Assembly (NCBI RefSeq): GCF_002077945.1
Contig: NZ_LVYD01000046.1
Coordinates: 124,001-188,000, forward strand
DNA length: 64,000 bases
Origin: Niastella vici
Lineage (GTDB): Bacteria > Bacteroidota > Bacteroidia > Chitinophagales > Chitinophagaceae
Direction of reading: 5' to 3'
The first letter of the stretch is position 1. Every line of letters starts with the position of its first letter. A program made the translations under genes and the position numbers. Below are positions 29,501-39,900 of the stretch, piece after piece. The notes under the pieces are model-generated. The model searched no databases. It saw nothing but the letters and a program-made list of their open reading frames with translations, and was not told the DNA's origin.

Positions 29501-30120
29501 GTTTATTCGGTAATTGTTTGGCTACCGACATTGTGCATAGCGGAAGGTATAGCTGGTTGCTGTCAGCCGGAAGCGTAAGCATTACAAAACAGGCGGGCAA
29601 TGCAGCGCCGCCAGCTGGTAAACCCTATGCATTTAATGGCCCCAATGGTGAGCCTACGCTGGCAACCAATGAACTGGCAAAAGGCTTTGCGCCAATAGCC
29701 GGCAAGCAATACATTTTCAGTATGTGGGTGCACGATGGAAACCCCGCTCAGAATAAGATCAACGGTTTAACGGTCTCAATAAATGGTGTTGATCAGCAGA
29801 TAAGCACTAAGGTTGTACCGGTAGTAGAAGAATGGAAACGGATAGAGTGTGTCTTTACGGCGGGTACTTCCTTTAATCTTCAATTGGTTCCATTAGGTAA
29901 CATTCACATAGATGATGTGCGCATTTTTCCTTACGATGCCAATATGAACTCATTTGTGTACGATGATCGTAACATGCGTTTAATGGCTCAGTTGGATGAG
30001 AACAATTTTGCCACTTTTTATGAGTATGACGATGAGGGTACACCCATTCGCGTAAAGAAAGAAACAGAAAGAGGTGTAATGACATTAAAAGAGAACAGGC
30101 AATCATTCAGGAAGCGCTAA
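23512..30120 (+). CDS. giant secreted RHS-like protein (2202 aa) with DNRLRE-like domain
   Basis: A signal peptide (about 1-29, ending GMAYA) leads into a conserved opening: QKFKPAGDSEMVDLFTGNFK, then YNIPLVDVGGYPLNLSYGSG and WVGFGWSLNPGAINRTVRGL. This is typical of the long N-terminal beta-region of Bacteroidota RHS-type surface proteins. The middle is beta-rich. A DNRLRE-like domain lies at about 1676-1816 (SLPAGAQIQSVKLKLKPS ... GQVTWQNQPAVATT). A carbohydrate-binding-like beta-sandwich lies at about 1965-2145 (DWGLANSGTNW ... HSGRYSWLL). The protein ends in a single YD-like stretch (ATFYEYDDEGTPIRVKKETE) and has no RHS core box or toxin tail. It therefore looks like a structural, shell-like partner rather than the toxin bearer. 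No type IX sorting domain is visible. It is 32 bp before the next gene. Confidence 0.85.
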   Translation: MRNRTKKCTAWFFLIIFGIETFFPGMAYALTSGPTQPEMQKFKPAGDSEMVDLFTGNFKYNIPLVDVGGYPLNLSYGSGEGMEDEASWVGFGWSLNPGAINRTVRGLPDDFKGEKIRKDYSRKEFRKIGGNIILKPSLFGWEIGSPSIKVGIYKDNYYGVGAEVGLSLGNMLGKQITGPFNLGLDFTSDNREGATFTPSLSLAIMDDKQREEHTVSLNGSLTYNTRSGLKQISLGSSFSTRAEAGTDFNYFEQSAVKYFGQTWTPSFFTNTRSHGFTFSFDIGATLFGAYVGIGGQGYTYREHILEKTTYAPAFGYMNYLKGRQNTNALIDFNREKEGVYIPGTPSIPIPVATQDIFTATGQAGSLQFRPYFNGNYMVFDKAFNNSTNNTSVGLTVGGGNLVKIGGRVNYLEGEANTGKWAYHNSFLNYNGEPKFDEVAKPDVEPVHFKQTGELTRVDEDYYNLVRKDKTVQVAANDNVHRGPYAMTWTEFLSHEPGWDNIGNKELKKNKREVRTASISYLNANQAERYGLDKFINGEERYVPGGEKSEQHISEITITDDAGKRMVYGIPVYNRGQYEATFSVKPQLGNDLDKARKTGLITYDVGDNTKANNKGRDNLFSREYIPPYATSYLLTGVLSPDYVDLTGNGITDDDLGTAYKFTYNRTTKNFQWRAPYAANSANFNEGFISDPKDDKGSYVGGTKELWYMNTVESKTMIAVFETSDRQDGLGVLGENGGQNPNIKLKKLDRIKLYSKAAWVKDGANAVPIKVVHFEYDYSIHPNVPNNTGAAVDKNGVTLTNPNDPANVNQSKGKLTLKRVYFTFGNNTRGETNPYEFSYDMRNVANEFGNTLPAPNPYPYDQSQNAPEVNNSYAMRQSDRWGTYKPTWYNHLTSNSTSNGALNNSEFPYAIQDNDDANTGIAYNERTLDGLFASMWQLNKIITPTGSTINIEYEADDYGYVQDRRAMQMCFIKGIGNNSTASTGMVGSDGFTVELPEKAVDDNDFKKKYLKGPDGLMPNNIYYKIFTDLNNQGRKEYVQGYAEISPDDCKLIGTNSTLAFIALKKLSGYSPVSKAAWQMLKTELPQFAYDHYDNADEPSFSQAAIKSLVQAVLNMKEFFVSFEKSASRKSFANTIDLSKSMIRLCNPSYNKLGGGSRVRKITIEDAWNEMSHQTGKTAKYGQLYEYNLTDGTSSGVAAYEPQIGNEENPFHEPIPYSEKVHWAPDKVHFIERPFCESYFPSAVVGYSKVTVTNFGDTYAQGGALEKFSGYTEYEFYTAKDFPTLVDNLPLHSMWYENSMLLKLFSATYIKKVVTSQGFKVELNDMHGKPKSVKMFDMGGSKISSVEYFYNVDDENAQRKNLNNSVDIVKPDEGWKIEPALLGMDVDIATDVRESTDQSFGIGVGAYAGTTIMPIGPFPAPVFYGAGNLSYNLTKKAYNSISFVKVIQKYGIVKKVRTEKNGSSITSENLLWDGQTGNVLLTRTENEFNDYTYAFNYPAYWAEGHEGMGAAYKNIGAVFTSFITASDGKIPQAYEPYLVPGDELIAEVYQKGWIIRSTADNSLRFIDEDGRFIATNGKYYVLRSGRRNQTSAEVGRIVCMNNPIVETGSGRTLQFSVANKILDAKAVLYSNEWSVPVPDQLTSNCSAFTPYGGVYGNYTVSSQSAPACRDYFKAGAGSEISRSYLSFSTSSLPAGAQIQSVKLKLKPSTWNGSNASKLERVKEIRDCSTAGQVTWQNQPAVATTNMVSLPAISSDDFVYADLTAMFREWFLAKDIPEFSIRLSLASESGNSFINFWGLNGEHGFPLPELTVCYKFDACVDPIDQVVNPYVKGVLGNWRPKQSFVYMVDREQKTGLSSLPGSTNIRTSGAYLAFNPFWEFQPAGNLHSNVQVDNPPVTERWVWASKSVYYDGKGNEIESVIPINRDRQGNIDVVTNPFRYSTALYGYRESAAIAVATNARHNEIAFDGFEDYNFTLQNLVLPCPEKRHFDWGLANSGTNWCLFGNCLATDIVHSGRYSWLLSAGSVSITKQAGNAAPPAGKPYAFNGPNGEPTLATNELAKGFAPIAGKQYIFSMWVHDGNPAQNKINGLTVSINGVDQQISTKVVPVVEEWKRIECVFTAGTSFNLQLVPLGNIHIDDVRIFPYDANMNSFVYDDRNMRLMAQLDENNFATFYEYDDEGTPIRVKKETERGVMTLKENRQSFRKR

Positions 30121-30152
30121 TAGATAAATAAGTTTTATAACTGTTATATCGT

Positions 30153-30929
30153 ATGCAGAAAAAGAAAGCAATAATTTTTATAATACTGGCAGTGGCTGTC
30201 TCAGGCCTATCGGTAGCGGGTTCTTTAACCGGCTGGTTCAATAAAGCTGAAGTTGTAAATGAGTTGCCCGGTGCAAAGGAGGAATACCAGCGTATCTATG
30301 ACCGCATTAAAAATGATACCAGTTTAAACCTGGAAGCTGCCATCAATTTATATGATGGGGAAGCCCCTTCGGCAATAATGGAAACCACTACCTGCCGGTA
30401 TATAAAGAGGCAGAACAAATACTATTCTCAGTTCAGTTACCTGCAAACTTTCTGCAACGGTAATTTGATGGTACAGCTCGATACGGTAAACAAGGTAGTT
30501 GTGGTTTCGCCTGTTAAAGGGGAGAAGAAAAGGAATAAAAGGTTTATGGAGCCAACGATCGATATGTTGTTTAATGAACAGGCCGATTTCAGGATCACGG
30601 GAAAGGTTACCCAAAAAAATGACAACGAAAGGGAAATTTCCTGCCAAAGCGATTTTAATCCGGAGATAAGGTCATTTGATATAACATATGATCCTGTAAC
30701 CTATCAGGTAAAGCGTGCGACCATACAATGGTGGAAAGAAGGCTCAATGACAGAGCAACCAGCTGCCAATAAGGTTTGGATAAGCCATATCGATTACCGG
30801 CAAATGCCGCCGGCTACCATTAATATCGACGAAGAGATCAGTAAAATTATTACCATAAAAAAAGATCAGATCGAACCGGCAGTAGGGTATCAAGACTATC
30901 AACTGCATGTTTCTAATCCTGAACAGTAA
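30153..30929 (+). CDS. membrane-anchored periplasmic protein of the RHS operon
   Basis: The 258-residue protein has an N-terminal hydrophobic segment (AIIFIILAVAVSGLSVAGSL), an uncleaved anchor or signal peptide. The rest contains repeated beta-strands (CRYIKRQNKYYSQFSYLQTF, LMVQLDTVNKVVVV, RSFDITYDPVTYQVKRATIQ). The order of strands is loosely like the LolA-type half-barrel that carries hydrophobic cargo through the periplasm; this is a weak structural guess. It sits between the two giant genes with gaps of 32 and 10 bp, so a chaperone or escort role for the following RHS protein is plausible but unproven. Confidence 0.6.
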   Translation: MQKKKAIIFIILAVAVSGLSVAGSLTGWFNKAEVVNELPGAKEEYQRIYDRIKNDTSLNLEAAINLYDGEAPSAIMETTTCRYIKRQNKYYSQFSYLQTFCNGNLMVQLDTVNKVVVVSPVKGEKKRNKRFMEPTIDMLFNEQADFRITGKVTQKNDNEREISCQSDFNPEIRSFDITYDPVTYQVKRATIQWWKEGSMTEQPAANKVWISHIDYRQMPPATINIDEEISKIITIKKDQIEPAVGYQDYQLHVSNPEQ

Positions 30930-30939
30930 GCCTTTCTTT

Positions 30940-33900
30940 ATGACGGTACAGCACTTTATCAGAAGAATACTGGTTTTGTTTTTCCTGCTTTGCCTGCCCG
31001 CAACCGTTTTGCTGGCAGCCAGTGAATCGTATATACAAACATTGACCGGTAAAATAAAACAGGGCGACTCCTGCGTGGTAATAGATGACAAATTCGTGCA
31101 TCTGTCGCTCAACGACTGGAATAGTATACAACACCTGTCAGTTGATAATATCGTTTCTTTCGAACTGCGATTCGATACATCGGTCTATTATCAGAGCAAA
31201 TCATTTACCTGTACATTAAATGTATCGGTTAAGTATTTCACCAGCCGCGATCAAACGGTGCCCGATGAGATCAATAATGTGAACCTGGTGGTGAAATATG
31301 ATACGGCCAAAGGAGCCTTTTACCCCGCAAATGCACATTATAAGTTTAAGAACGCCTTTAAAGTGGTGGTCGTTGTAAATTCAATAACCTCGCAGGAGTG
31401 GGGCAATGATATCCCTGCCGTTTTCAGGCTAAAGAACCAGATCCTGGTTGAACGGAAATATCCATTTAACCCCAATGCTACCGGCCCGTTGCAGGCCGAC
31501 ATCACCAACATCGACATGCAAAGTTTCGGCGGGAATGCACTTACTTTAATGGCTGCCGGCTTTTTTACGGGAGTCACTACTAATAGTGATCAATTGGTTG
31601 TTTCGTGGAATCCTGCAGACTTTGGTAATCCGGAGGAATATGATATAGAATGGGCCTTTATTGATAAGCTAAGCACGAACGGACAGGCGATTCTAAGTAC
31701 CTACGCCAATGGCGGCACGGTGCCGAAAGATAAAGCCCTGCAATGGATGGTAAATGATAATTCAAGGGTTACTATAAGATCTTCGTCCTATACCATTAAT
31801 TTACCCTACCCCGATGGATATGTGCTGGTACGGGTACGCGGGGTTTCTTATCAGGCGGTTACCAATTTAAGGCTTACCGGCATTTGGGATAATGATAATG
31901 GAAGTGGCTTTGCGCTATGTGCTCCGGTAACAGCCCAGGAACCAGGTATGAATTACCAGTACTCGGCTGCTTTTGCAGAAGAAGGAAAGCGAAAGGAAGT
32001 GATCACCTATTTTGATGCTACCTTACGGCAACGGCAGGCGGTTACTTTAAGCAACAGTGATCAAACGAAAGTGCCGAACACCGCTACCGACCGGCAGGAA
32101 ACTGCTACGGTGCTGGAAACCATCTATGATCAAATGGGGCGACCCGCTGTAAACGTGCTGCCAGCGCCTACTAATAGTAAAAGCCTCAATTATTATCAGA
32201 ATTTTAATTTGAATAGCAGCGGGAATGCTTTAAGCCATACAGATATTACACTCAACAATACCTGTACGGCAAGTGTAGGTCCTTTGAGCGTCAGCAGCGG
32301 TGCGGGACAGTATTACTCTCCGGGAAATCCTTTCCTGAATGACCCCGATTTTTATTTTACGAAATATGTGCCCGATGCACAACAATATCCCTATGCGCTC
32401 ACGCAATATATGCCCGACAATACTGGCCGCGTCCGCAGGCAAAGTGGGGTAGGGTATACCTTGCGAAACGGAAGTGGACGTGAGACGCGGTATTTTTATA
32501 GTAAGCCAGGGCAAAGGGAGCTGTACAGGATCTTCGGGATGGAAGTAGGGGACTGTTCCCATTACCTGAAGAATGTGGTAGTGGACCCTAACGGCCAGGC
32601 AAGCGTGAGCTATATAGATGCTAATGGAAAAACTATTGCCACTGCCCTGGCTGGCGGTCGGCCTGACGGGGTAGATGCGTTGCCATCTGCTGCGGTTGGT
32701 CAGCCAAGGGCCCGGATCAACGAAACAGTGATCACACCAGCCAACTTCACCAGGAATGCAGCAGGAATGGTGATGACGGCTACTTCTACGTTCACTGCAG
32801 AAGTAAAGGGTACTTTTGATTTACATTATTCCGTGAACCCGGCTGCATTGGTCACCACCCATTCGCTGGGACAATTTTGCAGTAATTGTTATTATGATGT
32901 ATTGGTAGAGGTGCGTAATGATTGTGGTACCCTTGTTAACAGCGCAACAACTGCACCATTTACCATTAACGATGTTACCTGCAATCCCAATGCGGCGCCT
33001 GCGCCGGGAACCCTGAATGTAGTGGTTGACGAACTGGGCGTATACACGGTTACCTATACTTTGCGGTTGAGCCAGGATGCTATCAACTACCAGACAGATT
33101 ATTATATAAACAATAACAGTGATCTTAAGAAGTTGCAGGCATTTTTTGAAGAGAAGTTGAATGCCATCGATCTGGCGGGCTGTTATACAACCTGCGAAGC
33201 CTGTAAAACCCTGGGAAGTACACCAGATGCATTCAGGCAGAAAGTGCTCGACCTGCTGGCAACCAGTAAATTCAGTGGTGTTCTGGCAACCCCTGCGGTA
33301 CAACAATGGATCACCGATACCTGGAATACTTTAAAGACTAATTGTGCCAATATTTCATGCAACGTTACGTCGGCCTGCGACGATTACCTGATACAAATGA
33401 AGCAGGACGTTAAGCCTGGTGGTCAATATGCTTTATATAGCGTTGTGGAACAGAATGATGTTAATGTGTATAGTTATGTCGACAGGTCAATAAATGTATT
33501 ACGGTTCTATAATCTGAATGACCCCGGTAATACGGAGATCTATAATTTCAGTTATGTAGATGATAATGGAAATACAGTGCTTATCCGTGAGTTATCAGAG
33601 TCTGACTTTATCAGGGCTTATATAGATCACCCGGAATGGGCCGATATGTTTGTAAAAAAACATATCGAGTATTGTAGTTACCTGTTCTGTAAAGATCAAA
33701 GTTATTCGCCCGTCGATAAAAATAATGAAAGCAGTTACAATTTTGACAGAACGATCCGAGAGCTGAGCACAGGCGACGATGCCATAAGCAGGGGATATTT
33801 TAACCGTTCCAATATCTATGCCCTGGTGAATGCTGATCCATTCTTTAATGGCGGTCGCGGCAGTGGTCTCAAAACAAGTATGATCACTGAGCTTGGCATC

Positions 33901-36900
33901 CTGTCTGATGTGCTTGGTATTGTTGTAAAAGATAACAACAATACTCCGGTGCCGGGTAAAAATATTCTTCAGTTTATAGACTGGATGCTGTATTGTAAGC
34001 CTAATACCAACCCAACAGATTATAATGCGGTGTATAGTTCCTGGACCTCGTGCAATCCCTCTGCCACTTGCCGTTCAACTACGCTTGAATGGGAGTTTTA
34101 CAGGAATTATTATCTCCAGTTAAAAAGCAAATATGTTAACCAGGTAAAAGCCCAGGTTAGCCCGGGTTGTACCGATTGTTTTATAGGAAAAGATGCCTTG
34201 TTATCGGCCAGTAACACCAGCATGTTATTGTCATGTGCCCAAAATGGGTCTAATGTAAGTGCCTGCCCTGCGGCGAATGAATTTTATTCGTCAGAAGGAA
34301 CTGCATTGCCGCCCGTGATTGAAACCGGACACAGGCTTTGGCAGATCCCATTCCACATATACCACAGCAACGGCAATGTAACGAGAGATGTGAATATTAC
34401 TGTGAATTATACGAAGACGAAATTTTTTGTAACCACAGAATCTGGTTCGTTTACGGTAACTATGCCAGCAGGTACCAGTGAAGTACTATTATATGAAACT
34501 GATGAATGGTATGATGACAATGGCGATCATGCTGTAAGTGATGAGGAGATCACATCCACCAGGTATCAGCTAAGTACAGTAGCGTGCCCTGCTCCGCCTA
34601 ATGTGAGGCCTTCATCGGTATGTTTGCAGGACCCCAATTATGCATTGTACCAGGATAAGCACCGCATATTCAACGATTTCATTGATCTGTCCAGTTATTT
34701 GAACTGCCTGAATGAAACCCCGACCCCTACGCCTACTGATGCTGAGGTCCTTGATCAGGTTCGTGCTGATGCGGTAGTTGGCCTTGATGACATGAGAAAT
34801 TTATGGGCCGAGCAGTTAAGGGCTGCGCGTGATGAGGAAGCTATATTTAGCAGTATCTCAGATAACACCATAAGTAATTTGGCCGATGATCTGAAAGCGG
34901 TAGCGCAGGCCAATATTCAATATGCAAATACCCGCGAAACCATTCGGGCTGCCAGTACGGTGGCAAATGGTGGCGCTACCTCAAAAGGATTTCACAGTTT
35001 TGCCGAGGTGTTCAGTTATTATATCAGTTCGTCGCTGATTAGTAAAGGTTTTAGCGAGGATCTGCTGTCGGGTCCTTTTCCATACGACAAAAATCCCATT
35101 GGTACTAATCTCAACTCGGGCGAAATTAACAGCACCATTTGCAGCAATCTTACAGCACTTAAGAACAGGTACACTGCAGCCGGTTCTTCAGGCAGTTTTT
35201 ATGATTACCTGAAACTTGAGCTGGATGACGACATGGTGCTTACCAGTGCCCAATTACAGGACCTGGAAACCAGGTGCGCAGCCGGTTGCCGGTATTTGAA
35301 TGAACCGGTTTTATTACCTGTGGCGCTGTCGACTCCTGCCCCCACCAATCCTGATCATCCTTTTGTAAGTTGTAGCAGGGTTACTGCGTTGAAGACAGCT
35401 TTTTTACAGAAATATCCCGGCATTGATCAGAGCAGCAAATTATACCGGGTCCTGTTTACCAATTATTGCAACCATGCATTAGGGTATGCGCTTACTTCCA
35501 GTGATTATATAGCATTTACTGAAAAATGTTTAATAAACAACACCGCGGTATTGTATAATAAGCCGGCTTCGCCTATTGTTCCGGTTAACGATTTCATTTG
35601 CCAGGGAAATAGTATCATGACGGCATATGAACAGGCCGGCCAGGAATATGACCGGTACATTGTTCTTGAGCGGCAGCGGTTCAGGAACCTGTATATTTCC
35701 AAATGTTTGGGCACCGATGCCTCAGCTACGATAGAAGGAGAGCAATATGAGTACCATTACACGCTGTATTATTATGACCAAAGCGGTAACCTGGTAAAGA
35801 CCATCCCGCCTGAAGGTGTGCGCTTTTTAACCGAAAGCCAGATCGACCAGATTGAGACCATGCGGAAGTTAGGCATCTCTACCTGTGAGGATGATGGTAT
35901 TACCAAAGTGGCGGATAAGACAGCTGCGTTGAACACAGTTAGCTCGGTATTACAAAGCAACAGCGCAAAAGCTATCGAACTTTGGCTGAGCAATATTGAT
36001 GCGGTAAATGGCGGCCAGGTTAGGTTTATAACACCCGACAATAAGTACATGTACCAGGCGGCTATTGCCAATAAAAAGTTGTGGGTTGAATTGTATTCAC
36101 TGCAACCTGGCACTTCAGGAGATATAACCGTTACCCTTAGTAACCAGATGGTCGCAGACATTAGCTCCATTACTATTCAAAAATGGTCGCATGTAGTTGT
36201 TCAATCAAACAATGTTACAGCCGATACCTGGGATGTGTACCTGAATGGCGTTAAACTTACATTGCTTTCTGCACCCGGCACACCGTATCCATTTGATTGG
36301 TCAATAATTGCTGGTTATACATTGCCGGCCGAAGTGATAGAGCCTTTAAAGCACATAAGAGTATACAGCCGGTTGTTGACTGCAACGGAAGTATACCAGA
36401 ATTATGCCCAGCCTTGTTTTTCAATTGCGGAAACGTTGAAAGGCACAAATTCACCTTTACAGATCTGGGGGCGGTTTAATCTTTCTTCATTGTGTAACCC
36501 GGTTTCAGAAACAGTTAATGTGTTTAACCAGGGGGCCTTATTGGTGAATGCCAATTTGAACCAGGCCTCAAAAGCGCTTCCCAATATAACCAACAATTTT
36601 ACCGTTGAGTTTTGGGCAAAACCAGCTCAGCCGCATGAAATTGATGCGCAATCCCAATCGGGTACGGCCGGCACCAGCGGACAGCAGTATGTGATCTATC
36701 CCGACGATGGTGGGGCTGCTGCAACGGGACGTGCCGGAATGGGTATTTCAGTAGGTACCAATGGTGTAAGTGTGTATGAATTGGCCACCGGTTACATGCC
36801 GCCATTGCTGGTTTGGCAGGGCGATATGACCGCCGGGAAACATGTGGCGGTAGTATATAACAACAACACGCCTTCATTATACATCAATGGCCAGTTGGTA

Positions 36901-39900
36901 AAAACAGGTCTTGCATCAACCAAACAGTATGTTTATCCGAGTTACAATTTCGGTGGGGGTACGTATGGCTTTATGCCGGGCGTTATTGACGAAGTTCGCA
37001 TCTGGAATGTAGCGCGAACAGCACAGGAAATAAGCGCCAATTATCAGCAGGGAATTACACCGTCATCGGTAACAGGTTTGGTGGGTTACTGGCCCATGGA
37101 CCCCGATAACGGAACTGTTGTTGCCGATGTAAGCTGTAACCATAACAATGTAACATTGCCTGCTTCGGGTTACAGCTGGGTTAACTCGGGCAGTAACATT
37201 TATAATACGGTGAACAGGGACGCGTTGAACAATTTTATTGTTCCGTTCCATGGTATGCCCACAACCTACGCATACAACAGCCTGAACCAGGTAATAAAAC
37301 AAACATCACCCGATGGTGGTACCGCCCGATTCTGGTACGATAGGCTGGGCAAGCTCGCGGTATCCCAAAATGCAGAGCAGCTGCAACCGTTGGCGCCTGG
37401 AGCATCTGCGAACCGGTACAGTTATACAAAATACGATGCATTTGACCGTATTGTAGAAGTAGGTGAAAAAGTGAATGCCGGTTCATCTATGGATGAAACA
37501 ACCGCGCGCGATAATGCTGCCTTACAAACCTGGATGCAAAGTGGGCAGAACAGCCAGATAACCCAGACCATTTATGATGAAGCGCCATCGTATGCACCCG
37601 GATTACTGACCAATTTACGTAAGCGGATTTCGGCCAGTGTTGTTTGGGACGGAAGTATAGGTTCTACACGTACTGCAGCTACTTACTACTCTTATGATTT
37701 CATTGGAAACTTAAAAACGCTGTATCAGGAAAATCAGCAATTATCAGCTTTTGATGCGGTGACGGGTATTAAAAGGATCGACTATAATTATGACCTGGTA
37801 TGTGGTAAGGTAAATAAACTAAGGTATCAGGAAGGTAAAGGCGATCAGTTCTATTATAGTTACCGCTATGATGCCGATAATCGTTTAGTTGAAGCCAGTA
37901 CCAGCCGCGATGGATTGACCTGGAATACAGAAGCAACGTATCGATATTACCTGCATGGACTGCTGGCCAGAACCGAGTTAGGCAATAATAAAGTACAGGG
38001 ATTGGATTATGCCTATACCTTGCAAGGCTGGTTGAAAGGCATTAACAGCCAGCAACTGGATGCCACGAAGGATATGAGCCAGGATGGCGATCCCACATCC
38101 GCATTTCAATGGGTTGCACGGGATGTAATGAGCTTTAGTCTGGGGTATTTCAACGGCGATTATCAAGCAATAAACAACTCGGCCGCTGCTTTTGGAATGA
38201 CGTACCAGCCAGCACCACAACCCAATACCATAAGTGGTAATGAATTGTTTAACAGCAATATTACTAATGCCACGTTGGCTATTAACAAGCTGGACAATGG
38301 GGCATTGAAAGGGTACAGCTACCGCTATGATCAATTGAACAGGTTAAAGCAGATGCGTATGCATGACCTGGCGGGGGTAGTAGGTACAAAATGGGACAAC
38401 AACAGCATTTTGCCAGCATACCAGGAAGATATCAGTTATGATGGTAATGGAAATATTGTTACATATAAAAGAAATGGAAATGTAAATAATGTGGCTCCGG
38501 TTAACTATCAAATGGATAACCTGACTTATAAGTATAATGTAGATAATAGTGGAAACCTGGTAAATAATAAATTAAGGAATGTAAGTGAAGATCCTGGTTT
38601 GCCAGCCTCGAATTATGCAACTGATTTAGATGGACAAGCAGATGATTATTATGCATATGACAATATTGGAAATCTGAAGCAGGAAGGAACGGATCTGAAT
38701 CCGGAGAGAAAAATATACTGGACGGTGTATAGAAAGATCAAACAGGTAGAGCTGCTTGCCAATAACGTTGTTAATAAAAGGTTATCATATAAATACGATG
38801 CTGTCGGTAATCGGATTGTTAAATCAGTAGAAACTCCTGGCGTTAGTACACAATACACTTTTTATGTGCGGGATCAGCAGGGGAATGTATTGGGCGTTTA
38901 TACGCGGAATGTGCCAACTGATGGATCGCCTGGTAATTTTAAGTGGATCGAGCAACACTTGTATGGTAGCAGCCGACTGGGCATGTGGCATCCGAATATA
39001 GACGTAACAAGTGCCTGGACGGCTCCTGGTGTTGGTAATGGACAAATCAATATTGGTGAACGTGAATATGAATTAAACAATCACCTGGGGAACATACTGG
39101 CTACTATTAGTGATAGTAAAACAGGCATTGACGTTGGCAATAACGGTACAATCGACTATTATGAAGCCAATGTCTTAACAGCCAGTGATTACTATCCTTT
39201 TGGAATGCAAATGCCAGGTCGTATCTTTAATAGTGGAAACTACCGGTATGGATTTAATGGAAAGGAGAATGATAATGAGGTAAAAGGAGATGGTAATCAG
39301 CAGGATTATGGGATGAGGATATATGATCCTCGTATTGGTAAGTTCCTTTCTGTTGACCCGCTTACAAAGGACTATCCGTGGTATACGCCTTACCAGTTTT
39401 CAGGAAATAAGCCGTTAAGGATGGTAGATTTAGACGGAGCAGAAGACTCTGATCCTTTTTTTGGGAGGGAAGATGATGGAATGGTGTTAGTCAATCTTTT
39501 TAATAGAGCCATTGATGGAGCGACTAATGTTCTTATTGCCTTAACTTATCCCCAAGATGAAGGATGGTTGATTCGCAGAGGTCTGAAAAACCAGGGTTAT
39601 AATTTACCTGACAATGGGTCTTTAGACGTTAGGCTTTCGGAGTTATTTGATATAAAGAAGGAAAATAGACAGTTTGTAATTATTCCTGAAAGGAATGCCA
39701 TGCAAAAACTGTTTGATTTAGGAATATCAGCACTTGATGTTGCTGCGGTCTTTCCTTCAAAAGGTTCGCCATATTTAGCTATGGTAAAAGCAACCCCATT
39801 AACTGCGGGGACGATTGCTGATATACTTAAAACCTTGCGAATGAGCGAGAGAGTAAAAAGAATAAAAGAGTTTCTTGATCCACTTCGTGGGGATGGGGTA